This document shows, in pieces, positions 27,043 through 35,038 of a stretch of 59,003 nt of DNA (position 1 is the first letter of the stretch; every line of letters starts with the position of its first letter). The notes beneath the pieces were generated by a model that did not search any database, had not been told where the DNA came from, and worked only from the letters and a program-made list of their open reading frames with translations. This DNA is from Bacteroidota bacterium (GTDB lineage Bacteria > Bacteroidota > Bacteroidia > Chitinophagales > Chitinophagaceae): the NCBI GenBank assembly GCA_018268015.1, contig JAFDXJ010000047.1:1-59003 (forward strand), written 5' to 3'. The position numbers were made by a program, and so were the translations under genes.

Positions 27043-27348
27043 ATGTTCGCAATCGTAAAAATCCAGGGGCAGCAATATAAGATACAAGAAGGTCAGCATA
27101 TCTATGTTCCACATCTTGCAGGTAAAGCCGGTGATAAAATTGAATTTAATGAAATCCTGTTTTCCGCTGATGAAGGCAAATTAGCTATGGGTAAAGATGC
27201 TCCCAAATTAGTAAAGGCTGAAATTATCAGTGATCTTGTAAAAGGCGATAAGGTTATAGCTTTTAAAATGAAAAGAAGAAAAGGCTTCAGAAAAAAGCAT
27301 GGGCATCGTACCCAATATACCCGAATTAAAATTGAAAGCATCGCATAA
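27043..27348 (+). CDS. rplU: 50S ribosomal protein L21
   Basis: The 101-residue protein starts MFAIVKIQGQQYKIQEGQ and ends with the basic RRKGFRKKHGHRTQYTRI region that contacts 23S rRNA. Length and motifs are typical. It is 52 bases upstream of rpmA, the usual pair. Confidence 0.98.
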   Translation: MFAIVKIQGQQYKIQEGQHIYVPHLAGKAGDKIEFNEILFSADEGKLAMGKDAPKLVKAEIISDLVKGDKVIAFKMKRRKGFRKKHGHRTQYTRIKIESIA

Positions 27349-27400
27349 TTTCATTTTTGAAAGAATATTTTTAAACAATTTATTTTAAAAGACAAATTAT

Positions 27401-27670
27401 ATGGCACATAAAAAAGGTGAAGGCAGTGTAAAGAATGGACGTGACTCGCAAAGTAAACGTTTAGGTGTAAAAATTTTTGGTGGCCAACCCGCTATTGCAG
27501 GTAATATTATTGTACGTCAAAGAGGTACCGTATACCATCCCGGGAAAAATGTAGGAATCGGAAAAGATTTTACATTATTTGCCCTTACAGATGGGATGGT
27601 TTCATTCAAAAAAACGAAGGGAGATAAAACAAATGTCTCTGTTCTCCCTCCTGCAATCATTGAAGCATAA
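27401..27670 (+). CDS. rpmA: 50S ribosomal protein L27
   Basis: The 89-residue protein begins [20 protein letters not shown] and contains LGVKIFGGQ and [10 protein letters not shown]. Its N-terminus reaches the peptidyl-transferase centre in bacteria. There is no extra N-terminal cleavage sequence as found in Firmicutes. Confidence 0.98.
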   Translation: MAHKKGEGSVKNGRDSQSKRLGVKIFGGQPAIAGNIIVRQRGTVYHPGKNVGIGKDFTLFALTDGMVSFKKTKGDKTNVSVLPPAIIEA

Positions 27671-27742
27671 AAAATTTTTTTTGGGAGTTTGCAGAAAGTT
27701 TTTATTTTTATAAAGTATTTACTAACTTTTAAATCTAAAAAA

Positions 27743-27934
27743 ATGGCAACTGCAAAAAAAGCCGCAAAAAAAGCTGCTCCTAAAAAGGCCGCTGCGAAAA
27801 AAGCTGCTCCTAAAAAAGCCGCTCCTAAAAAAGCTGTAAAAAAAGCCGCTCCTAAAAAAGCTGCAAAAAAAGCCGCTCCTAAAAAAGCTGCAAAAAAAGC
27901 CGCTCCTAAAAAAGCTGCTGCAAAGAAAAAATAA
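27743..27934 (+). CDS. Histone H1-like AAKKAAPKK-repeat protein
   Basis: From ATG 27743 the 63-residue product is almost only Ala, Lys and Pro, in AAKKAAPKK nonapeptide units. This resembles the C-terminal tail of histone H1 and the Hc1/Hc2-like DNA-binding proteins known in several Bacteroidota. It should be highly basic and disordered and bind DNA or RNA non-specifically. It follows rpmA by 72 bases and has its own terminator. An upstream TTG-started extension would add 18 unrelated residues and is not preferred. The gene is a composition-driven call, but start, stop and terminator fit a real gene. Confidence 0.75.
   Translation: MATAKKAAKKAAPKKAAAKKAAPKKAAPKKAVKKAAPKKAAKKAAPKKAAKKAAPKKAAAKKK
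27845..27918 (+). repeat. 27-bp tandem repeats in H1-like gene
   Basis: The 27-base unit starting GCCGCTCCTAAAAAAGCTGC occurs at 27845-27871 and 27872-27898 without change, then as a partial third copy. Less regular copies precede it. It encodes AAPKKAAKK and is prone to copy-number change. Confidence 0.8.
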
Positions 27935-27954
27935 GCCTTTTTAAAATTTAATTC

Positions 27955-27989
27955 AAAAAAGTCCTGGTATGTTCCGGGACTTTTTTTTG
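27955..27989 (+). terminator. Terminator after H1-like gene
   Basis: AAAAAAGTCCTGG and TTCCGGGACTTTTTT form a long stem with a short TATG loop and one G-T pair, followed by eight T in the right arm, 20 bases after the stop codon. Confidence 0.85.
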
Positions 27990-28560
27990 TTCTCTCTATG
28001 CTGAAACTATTACCAGCATTGATTTTCAAAGAAATCCGATTTCCTATATCTTTGAATAATAAAAACCATCATGAAGTATTTTCCAATATCTGCTCCCTTA
28101 TAAAAATTTCTTTTCTCAGGTTTTCTTCCATATTTCTGAATTCCCTAAAAACAGTTTTACAAAAAATAAATTACGAACAAACTTTCTTTTTTTTCATTTA
28201 AAAAAAGAACCATCTATGAATAACTTTTTTTTATTTTTTACTATTCCGGGATTCATTGAATGGCATTTTTTTGCGAAATATTTTTGTGATTGTAATTTTT
28301 AATGAAAAAAGATATCGCTTGGTTTTAGATGAAGTTTTCCTCTTTTTTATAAGATTAACAAAAAAATTCCTGCTCAATTCAAAGGTTCTTAAAAATTTTT
28401 TTTCGATGAAATAAATACTTCACCTGTATTCTTTTTAAAATAAATAATAGAAGAATATCAAGATATTACTTTCAAACATATCCACTATTTATTTGATAAT
28501 TTTTTTTGAGAACTAAAAGTGAAAAAACCGGAAAGAGAAAAAAATGATAGTCAAAATATT
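27990..28560. other. 571-base AT-rich gap, no gene recognised
   Basis: Very AT-rich sequence with many A and T runs between the H1-like terminator and the histidine kinase stop. A 67-codon open frame (27998-28201) codes mainly Phe, Leu, Ile and Lys and has no family resemblance, so I do not call it. I see no RNA-like conserved structure or promoter I would defend. Confidence 0.6.
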
Positions 28561-31500
28561 TTAAATGGACACAGGTATGGTCACATAAAATGTGGTGCCT
28601 TCATATTCTTTAGTCTGAAACCAAATACTTCCTCCGCTGTTTTCTACGATGCCTTTGCAAATGGCCAGGCCTAGGCCTGTGCCGGATGTTTTTGTAGTAA
28701 AATTCGGAGTAAATATTTTAGCCTGCATTTCTTTACTGATCCCAATACCGTGATCTGCAACAGTCACTAAGACATCTTGCTGTCTTTGCTCAATGGCTAT
28801 CTCGATATGAATGGTTTTTTCCATGGTAGAAGCTTCAATAGCATTTTTAATAAGATTGGTAAACAATCGGTTTATCTGGGTCTTATCTTCATAAACTTGC
28901 GTCTCCGCATCCGGTAAATTCAATACAATTTCTACTTCATCTTTGGATTGAAATAAAAGTGTAAGTGAAGAAAGCATTTCATTTAGGTTAAATTTTTCTT
29001 TACGGGCAGAAGCAATATTAGCAAACTGTGAAAAGTCACCGGCTATTTGTGAAAGCTGGTCAATTTGCTCCACCAAAGTGGATGCAACCTGTCTGGAAAG
29101 ATCTTTGACATTTGGATCATTCTTATCAATAGCTCTTTGAAGATATTGAATACTCAGCTTCATAGGTGTGAGTGGGTTTTTAATTTCATGTGCCACTTGC
29201 CTGGCCATTTCACGCCATGCGCCTTCTCTTTCACTCCGTCCCAGGGCCTGGGCGCTTTCTTCCAGTTTCAACAGCATTTTATTATATTCTTTAACGAGTA
29301 ATCCCAGTTCATCGTTCCTTTTCCAAACGATTTCTTCATTCACTTTCCCCAGGCTGATTTCTTTCATTTTATTTCCAATCAAAGAAAAAGAGGAGGTGAT
29401 TCTTCTTGTGATAAACAATGCGATGGTTCCTCCTAAAATAAAAATCAGTGCATTTAAATTGATCAATGTTACAAGGAAATTGGATATTTCCTGTTTCAGT
29501 TCATTCTGAGAATTTAAGTAGGGCACATTGAGGTATGCGATCGTCATACCCTTTTCATCTTTGATTGGCTGGTAGATACTAAGAAAAGAAAATTGTGCAG
29601 CTTTTTCATTTTCTATCACTTTGATCAAAAAGTTATAATGCATTTGATAATAGGCATCCGGATTCATCTTATCACTTAAAACCTGTTTATTGAAAATGTA
29701 CGGTTGTGAACTCGCTTTCAGATTACCATTCACATCATAAAAATTCACATCGGTATTTTGTACTTCTGAGATCTCCACAATTTTCCTTTCCAGATCTCCA
29801 CTAATGCCGATATTGCTAATATTGAGGTTATCATCAAAAATTAATTCACTTCTGATAACAGCTTCAATTTGATTCACCATAATATTTGAAATATTCGTAA
29901 GCTTCTCTTTATTATTTTTATCAAACCGGTATATAAAAAATGAAATCGTAGCAATACCTATAATGATAAATGAAAAAATACTGACACTTAATATAATGGT
30001 TTGAATCTGCGCCCTGATATTGAAATTAAAGACCTGACGGAGATTTTTCCACCTGAATCTTGCTTTGAAAATTAAACTGCCATAATGAAAGATCACCACA
30101 ATGATAATAAAGAGGCAAAACAGGTAAGCGAAAAGGGTCAGTGCTTCTAAAAACCAATTATCATTTTTTACTACAATAATCGCTTTCTGATTATTGGGGA
30201 AATACCATAATTCATTGAAGCCATTTATTTTTCGGTTAAAAAACTCTGATTTTTGAGATGCCCCCTGAATCAAGGTATCTGAAAAAGTATAATCTGCAGA
30301 ACTGCTTACGAGATGATTTTTATTGTAGATAGCGTAAGAATAATCAGCCGGAATAATAGATGACAGATCATCTGATTCCTTAAATAACTCAGGTACCAAA
30401 GCCTGGTTTTTAATCGTTTTCGGGTCAACAATTACAAAAATATCTCCTTGCAAAACATGACTCTCATTAAAAACATTTTTATAATAAATATATCCAAAAT
30501 GATCAGAGCTATTTTCATAGAAATATAATCCGGGAGTATTTGTTGCTCTACCTTGTGAAGTTATGATGGCCATAATCACATCATAACTGGTATTATCCTG
30601 ATTAAAAAGTGGTTGATGCTGATTGTCAAAAGCATAAATACGGGTATCATACTTATTTAAATAACCTGAGAAATTATTATTGATAATACTGTCTTTCAGA
30701 AATTTATTTTCGTTTTTATCATAAAAACGAGAAAAATTTCCGCCAAAGAAACTATTTGAAAAGCCGGTGATGGCCGTTTTCAAAAGAAACTCTTCTCCAC
30801 TGTCTGATTGCAATGCCAACTTGTATGCATAATTTTTTTGATGGGCATTTTCAATCAGTCTGTTTTGATAGGTTACTAGGATTGTGACCGGAAGGATAAA
30901 GAAAATTGCCCAAAAAATAAAGAACGTCGAACGAAACAATGATACCTTATAATCAATCTGTCGAAATAATAATATAGCCAGGTATATCAGTAACCATATC
31001 ATAGCCATAAAATAAACCGGGAGATTTTCATTACCAATATTCAATGAAAGAAAAACCAATCCAGATACAGCCGTAATCACCATTCTCCAGAAAAATGAAA
31101 TACCGGCAGCAATCCTTAATTGCTCCAATAAATTCATGAGATAATAAAAACTTAGTGACAGGAAACAAATAATTATAAGTGTAATAATTGTATAAATATT
31201 GATGGAAAAAAAATCGGTAACATTAAATGGAATGGTGGAATCCTTTACCAGGCTGAGAATAATATCTACAAAATAACATGTAATAAGTGGCAGAATTATT
31301 AAAGTGAAAAAAGCAATATTTTTAATTCCCTTTTTCCCAAGTTCAAACCTATTTACGGATTCATTTTTATAATTAAATCGAATAAAAACCAATAGCCAAA
31401 AAAGGATCACTACATTGATTAATAAATCACCCAATGATGGATGCAATGCGCTGGATGCATAAATTAATGGATCAAATAACGGAATACCTCTCAGCATAGC

Positions 31501-32307
31501 AGGTATTGCAAAAAAATAAGACAAGCCACGGCAAATAAAAATGGTAATTGCTAAAATGGAAAACCCTTTTAAAAATCCATTGGTTTGAACAAAACTCGTT
31601 GCGGTAAAGTTCAGGAAGATCATGGCAAGGATAATGGCTATAAACCTTAATATCAAAGGAATCGTGCCGGGGGGGCCGGTATGGTAATCATTGCTTTTAC
31701 TAATTTTAAACAAGGTTTCCCCCTTAGCATTCAAGACAGGTACACCTTTAGCCGGGCTGGTGATATGGTACGCATTTCCAATTTGTGGCAGCGCGGCAAA
31801 ATGCGTTTGTAGATATTTATTCTCAATAAAATAATGCCATTGTACAGGAATCAATGTAGCTATGATGTAAGTTCTATTATTTTGGGATATCGTTTCTTTA
31901 ATAAATTCAAAATAACCATTTTGATTATTAACCATAAAATGGCCATCAGGCCTGGCAAGGTCATCTTTATTTATAGCCATGGAATTGGTATTCCAGTATA
32001 ACTGTATAGGATTCCCCACATCATTCAATTGGTAAGCGAAGATGCCCATACCATCATTGACGAGGTCTTGTTTAACGCTATTTGCGCTATCTGAGATGAG
32101 TCCATTAATGGAAACCGTATCTTTTAATAATTCAGCAAAACTGTTTTCATGTGAAATGATATACTGTGAAATCAGTCGGCTTACACTTTGAGGATTGGAG
32201 CTATATGAAAAATAATTGGTAAATAGAAATGAAATGGTATATAACCAGGCTGCCGTAATAAGCAGGTAGCCATGGCGATAAAATATTTTTTTAAGATGAC
32301 CAATCAC
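28561..32307 (-). CDS. Large multi-pass sensor histidine kinase (NtrY-like core)
   Basis: The 1248-residue protein is an inner-membrane kinase. The N-terminal part has one membrane anchor (about 12-32), a periplasmic region to about 220, then a block of about eight membrane segments (about 220-480). A second extracytoplasmic region and two more membrane helices (about 730-810) follow, then a third sensor region and a final helix near 940-965. HAMP follows, then HisKA with His at about 1040 in QVAHEIKNPLTPMK, and HATPase_c with N-box NLIKNAIEAS, G1 DHGIGIS and G2 TGLGLAI. The HEIKNPLTP form is typical of NtrB/NtrY kinases. No response regulator is adjacent. The start is GTG, overlapping the mazG stop as GTGA, so the two are translationally coupled. 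Confidence 0.9.
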   Translation of the reverse strand: MIGHLKKIFYRHGYLLITAAWLYTISFLFTNYFSYSSNPQSVSRLISQYIISHENSFAELLKDTVSINGLISDSANSVKQDLVNDGMGIFAYQLNDVGNPIQLYWNTNSMAINKDDLARPDGHFMVNNQNGYFEFIKETISQNNRTYIIATLIPVQWHYFIENKYLQTHFAALPQIGNAYHITSPAKGVPVLNAKGETLFKISKSNDYHTGPPGTIPLILRFIAIILAMIFLNFTATSFVQTNGFLKGFSILAITIFICRGLSYFFAIPAMLRGIPLFDPLIYASSALHPSLGDLLINVVILFWLLVFIRFNYKNESVNRFELGKKGIKNIAFFTLIILPLITCYFVDIILSLVKDSTIPFNVTDFFSINIYTIITLIIICFLSLSFYYLMNLLEQLRIAAGISFFWRMVITAVSGLVFLSLNIGNENLPVYFMAMIWLLIYLAILLFRQIDYKVSLFRSTFFIFWAIFFILPVTILVTYQNRLIENAHQKNYAYKLALQSDSGEEFLLKTAITGFSNSFFGGNFSRFYDKNENKFLKDSIINNNFSGYLNKYDTRIYAFDNQHQPLFNQDNTSYDVIMAIITSQGRATNTPGLYFYENSSDHFGYIYYKNVFNESHVLQGDIFVIVDPKTIKNQALVPELFKESDDLSSIIPADYSYAIYNKNHLVSSSADYTFSDTLIQGASQKSEFFNRKINGFNELWYFPNNQKAIIVVKNDNWFLEALTLFAYLFCLFIIIVVIFHYGSLIFKARFRWKNLRQVFNFNIRAQIQTIILSVSIFSFIIIGIATISFFIYRFDKNNKEKLTNISNIMVNQIEAVIRSELIFDDNLNISNIGISGDLERKIVEISEVQNTDVNFYDVNGNLKASSQPYIFNKQVLSDKMNPDAYYQMHYNFLIKVIENEKAAQFSFLSIYQPIKDEKGMTIAYLNVPYLNSQNELKQEISNFLVTLINLNALIFILGGTIALFITRRITSSFSLIGNKMKEISLGKVNEEIVWKRNDELGLLVKEYNKMLLKLEESAQALGRSEREGAWREMARQVAHEIKNPLTPMKLSIQYLQRAIDKNDPNVKDLSRQVASTLVEQIDQLSQIAGDFSQFANIASARKEKFNLNEMLSSLTLLFQSKDEVEIVLNLPDAETQVYEDKTQINRLFTNLIKNAIEASTMEKTIHIEIAIEQRQQDVLVTVADHGIGISKEMQAKIFTPNFTTKTSGTGLGLAICKGIVENSGGSIWFQTKEYEGTTFYVTIPVSI

Positions 32308-33074
32308 AAAGGGTTACTTTTAATTTCATTCCACAGAGCGTCCATTTCTTCCAAAGAAAGTGCATGAATATTTGAACCTTTTGATACGGCTAATTTTTCC
32401 ATGGCCTGAAAACGCGAAATGAATTTCCTATTCACTCTTTCCAAAGCATTTTCCGGATCTATTTGCAAAAACCGGGCAAAGTTGATTAAACTGAAAAGTA
32501 CATCTCCAAATTCTTCTTCAATATCTCTTTGATTATCCTGTAAAATTGCTTGTTTTAACTCAAGGATTTCTTCCTCTACTTTTTCAAAAACATCGTCTGT
32601 TTTTTTCCATTCAAAACCAACCTGCTTAGCTTTTTCCTGGATGCGTAATGCTTTTACAATTCCCGGTAATCCGGCGGGAACTCCATCCAATGCAGATTTT
32701 TTACCTTCAATTTTCTTTAATTTCTCCCAGTTCCTTTTCACTTCCTCTTCATCTTTCACTACTACATCTCCATAAATATGCGGATGCCGGAAAATCAACT
32801 TTTCACAAATATCTTGAATGACTTCCTGGAGCGTGAATGCATTTTTTTCCGCGCCGATTTTCGCATAAAAGACAATATGCAACAATAGGTCACCTAATTC
32901 TTCTTTAATATTTTGCCAGTCTTCTCTCGAAATGGCATCAGCTAATTCATACATCTCTTCAATAGTAAGTGAACGTAATGAAGCAATGGTTTGCTTTTGA
33001 TCCCAGGGGCATTTTTCCCTCAGTTCATCCATAATATGCACAAGCCGCATAAATAAGTTTCCCGTTTCTTCCAT
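32304..33074 (-). CDS. mazG: Nucleoside triphosphate pyrophosphohydrolase MazG
   Basis: The 256-residue enzyme hydrolyses (d)NTPs to monophosphates and pyrophosphate. Two MazG repeats are visible: the first with CPWDQKQT, EEMYELADAI and KEELGDLLLHIVF, the second with EEILELKQAI and EEEFGDVLFSLINFAR, giving the E-E-x-E-x-D metal sites. In E. coli MazG lowers ppGpp levels. Its last four bases overlap the kinase start. Confidence 0.94.
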   Translation of the reverse strand: MEETGNLFMRLVHIMDELREKCPWDQKQTIASLRSLTIEEMYELADAISREDWQNIKEELGDLLLHIVFYAKIGAEKNAFTLQEVIQDICEKLIFRHPHIYGDVVVKDEEEVKRNWEKLKKIEGKKSALDGVPAGLPGIVKALRIQEKAKQVGFEWKKTDDVFEKVEEEILELKQAILQDNQRDIEEEFGDVLFSLINFARFLQIDPENALERVNRKFISRFQAMEKLAVSKGSNIHALSLEEMDALWNEIKSNPL

Positions 33075-33394
33075 AAGTGACGTTCTATTTAAAAGAAAAT
33101 GTTGACATCAAATTATTCATAAACCTGTTCATGCCGGAAAATTATCAAACAAAAAAATAATGTCTTTACATTAAATATTTTTCCAATGCAGGTCTATCTT
33201 AACATATTACCTTTATTTAAAACATGGTAATCATACGACTCATCTCCTATAATTTTAAAAGCAATTGGTAAATGAATTTTAACTAAAATTACAGCACTTT
33301 ACTTTATCTACAATATTTACATTGCAGGATAAAAGTCCTTATTGACGAATACGAAGTATCCCGAAGTTTGCGTTTGATTATATAATTTAGAAAT
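33075..33394. other. 320-base intergenic region, divergent starts
   Basis: Lies between the divergent starts of mazG and the exported hypothetical gene at 33395, so it should hold both promoters. I do not see an exact TAnnTTTG box close to either start, nor a hairpin or reading frame. Confidence 0.5.
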
Positions 33395-34225
33395 ATGAAA
33401 TTAATCTGCAGTATTTTTTTGGTTGTCTTTTTTCATTCTGCTTCCAACAGCCAGTTTTATTTTAATGATATCCTGACTACCAAACAAACCAATGATCAAT
33501 ATACTTTATTGAGAAAAAATAATATTCGAAATGTTTCCGCAAAAAGTTTTGAAGCTGATGAAACGCAATCTCCTGATTTTAAACTGGAACAATTGATTTC
33601 AAAAGACGGTCAAATGATCATTACCAATTCCTCTTCATCAAATACCGGAACTACTGTTTCTACTGCATACTATGAAAACGATCGCTTGATAAAAACTATG
33701 GATAGCAGCGAAAATATTCTAAGTGTGACCTTATATCAATATGATAACAATGGTCATGTAGAAAGTATATCCACGACTACCTCTGACAATTTTATGAACA
33801 GTCATTCACAGGAGAACCATAAATGGATTTATGAGAAAGATCTTCCTGTAAAAATGCTCCTGATTAAAAATGAAAAAGATACCACAACCGTAGAATTTCA
33901 AACGGATAAAGGAGAAATTGTTTCTGAAACCTGGGAAAAAAGAGGCATCCCCTTTGAAAAATATTTTTATTATTATACTTCATCAGCCATGATATCAGAT
34001 ATCGTTCGTTACAATTCAAAAGCAAAACAAATGCTTCCTGATTTCACATTTGATTACGATACACAAAACAGGGTTAGCACATTCACACAAATTCGCAGTA
34101 GTGCTTCAGATTATTATACCTGGGTATATGAATATTTACCAAATGGCTTAAAAGACAAAGAAACCTGCTTTGATAAGCAAAAGTCTCTTGTAGGAAAAAT
34201 AATATTTTATTACCAGACATTTTAA
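33395..34225 (+). CDS. Exported hypothetical protein
   Basis: The 276-residue product has a short signal peptide (MKLICSIFLVVFFHSASNSQ). The mature part is rich in Tyr, Ser and Thr with regularly spaced strand motifs (YYENDRLIK, LYQYDNNGHVESI, FDYDTQNRVSTF, VYEYLPNGLKDKE). These look like degenerate YD/RHS-like beta-hairpin repeats seen in many Bacteroidota secreted proteins. No enzyme motif is seen. It is followed after a single base by the next gene, so they are an operon. Function unknown. Confidence 0.75.
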   Translation: MKLICSIFLVVFFHSASNSQFYFNDILTTKQTNDQYTLLRKNNIRNVSAKSFEADETQSPDFKLEQLISKDGQMIITNSSSSNTGTTVSTAYYENDRLIKTMDSSENILSVTLYQYDNNGHVESISTTTSDNFMNSHSQENHKWIYEKDLPVKMLLIKNEKDTTTVEFQTDKGEIVSETWEKRGIPFEKYFYYYTSSAMISDIVRYNSKAKQMLPDFTFDYDTQNRVSTFTQIRSSASDYYTWVYEYLPNGLKDKETCFDKQKSLVGKIIFYYQTF

Positions 34226-34226
34226 A

Positions 34227-34541
34227 ATGAAATTCAGATCACCATCCCAAAAAGACAAAGCAGAAATTTCCTCACATATATTCACGGGTGCTATTTCCAT
34301 GGCAGGTGTAAGCGTTACGGTAATCGCATTATTCCGGGTATTAAAAATGAATACCTATACTTATGCAGATGAGATTCTTTCTTTCAATTTATTTATATTA
34401 TTAACCTCGGCATTTCTAGCTTATACATCACTCCGGCAGGGTCGCAATAAAAAGCTGGAGTTGGTTGCAGATATTTTATTTTTCCTGGGTATGATCCTCA
34501 TGTTAATTGTAGGAATCATTATTGTTTATACATCTTATTAA
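34227..34541 (+). CDS. Small three-helix membrane protein, hypothetical
   Basis: The 104-residue protein has hydrophobic segments at about 20-42, 52-68 and 80-102, with RQGRNKK between the second and third. No family recognised. Its ATG comes 1 base after the stop of the exported protein gene, so translation is likely coupled. Convergent with the SET-domain gene. Confidence 0.7.
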   Translation: MKFRSPSQKDKAEISSHIFTGAISMAGVSVTVIALFRVLKMNTYTYADEILSFNLFILLTSAFLAYTSLRQGRNKKLELVADILFFLGMILMLIVGIIIVYTSY

Positions 34542-34550
34542 TCGGAATCA

Positions 34551-34934
34551 TTATTTTGTCTGAAACCACAATGCACTGTCATTATTAGGCTCTGCATGAT
34601 AATTCACAAACAACTCCTCCCCCTTTTTAATAGCGCGCAAGGTCCTGATATACATAAGATCCGTATCAAAATCCATTTCATATTCACAATTTGCCGGAGC
34701 ATGATGATTATACATGGATACATATCCCAGTGCGATACAGGCCATTGAATTATCCTTCCCCCATTCAAAAATATAATTAAACAAGCGGGTCTTTTCTACG
34801 ATTTTTCTATCTTGCCTGTTTAAGGTAATTACGGGGGATATTTCAATAATTTTATTTGCAGGAATAGGTTGTGAAGTAAATACTCCCCGGCCATTTTTGC
34901 CTGATGGGGCAATGCATAGAACAGGTAAAATCAT
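34551..34934 (-). CDS. SET-domain protein (putative lysine methyltransferase)
   Basis: The 127-residue protein is a minimal SET domain: the N-terminal GRGVFTSQPIPANKII strand, the SAM/pseudoknot motif YNHHAPANCEYEMD (N-H-x-x-x-x-N-C), and the C-terminal KGEELFVNYHA (E-E-L-x-x-N-Y). The catalytic-type Tyr is present. The family transfers methyl groups to protein lysines, mainly in eukaryotes. Bacterial copies exist and targets in Bacteroidota are not established. It has no pre- or post-SET cysteines. Confidence 0.85.
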   Translation of the reverse strand: MILPVLCIAPSGKNGRGVFTSQPIPANKIIEISPVITLNRQDRKIVEKTRLFNYIFEWGKDNSMACIALGYVSMYNHHAPANCEYEMDFDTDLMYIRTLRAIKKGEELFVNYHAEPNNDSALWFQTK

Positions 34935-35026
34935 TTTGCTGAATAAATTAGACTATTGAAGGTACATTCATTCCGGTAAAAAATTTATAAACAAATAAAA
35001 AATAGTTCGATCATTCATCTCAGCCC

Positions 35027-35034
35027 TAAATTTG
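35027..35034 (+). promoter_or_regulatory. Candidate -7 box of mgtE promoter
   Basis: TAAATTTG matches TAnnTTTG and ends 4 bases before the mgtE ATG; only TTC is seen near the -33 position. If used, the mRNA would start at or next to the ATG. Confidence 0.35.
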
Positions 35035-35038
35035 CATC

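Noticed and set aside
27760..27930. CRISPR-like array from regular repeats
   Set aside because: The repeats are contiguous, in frame and coding; there are no spacers or cas genes in the window.
27517..28029. Minus-strand frame with FFAAAFLGA repeats
   Set aside because: It is the reverse complement of the H1-like repeats and part of rpmA; the hydrophobic repeat is a shadow of Lys/Ala codons.
27998..28201. 67-codon plus-strand frame
   Set aside because: Composition follows AT-rich DNA, no family resemblance, and it directly follows a terminator without a visible promoter.
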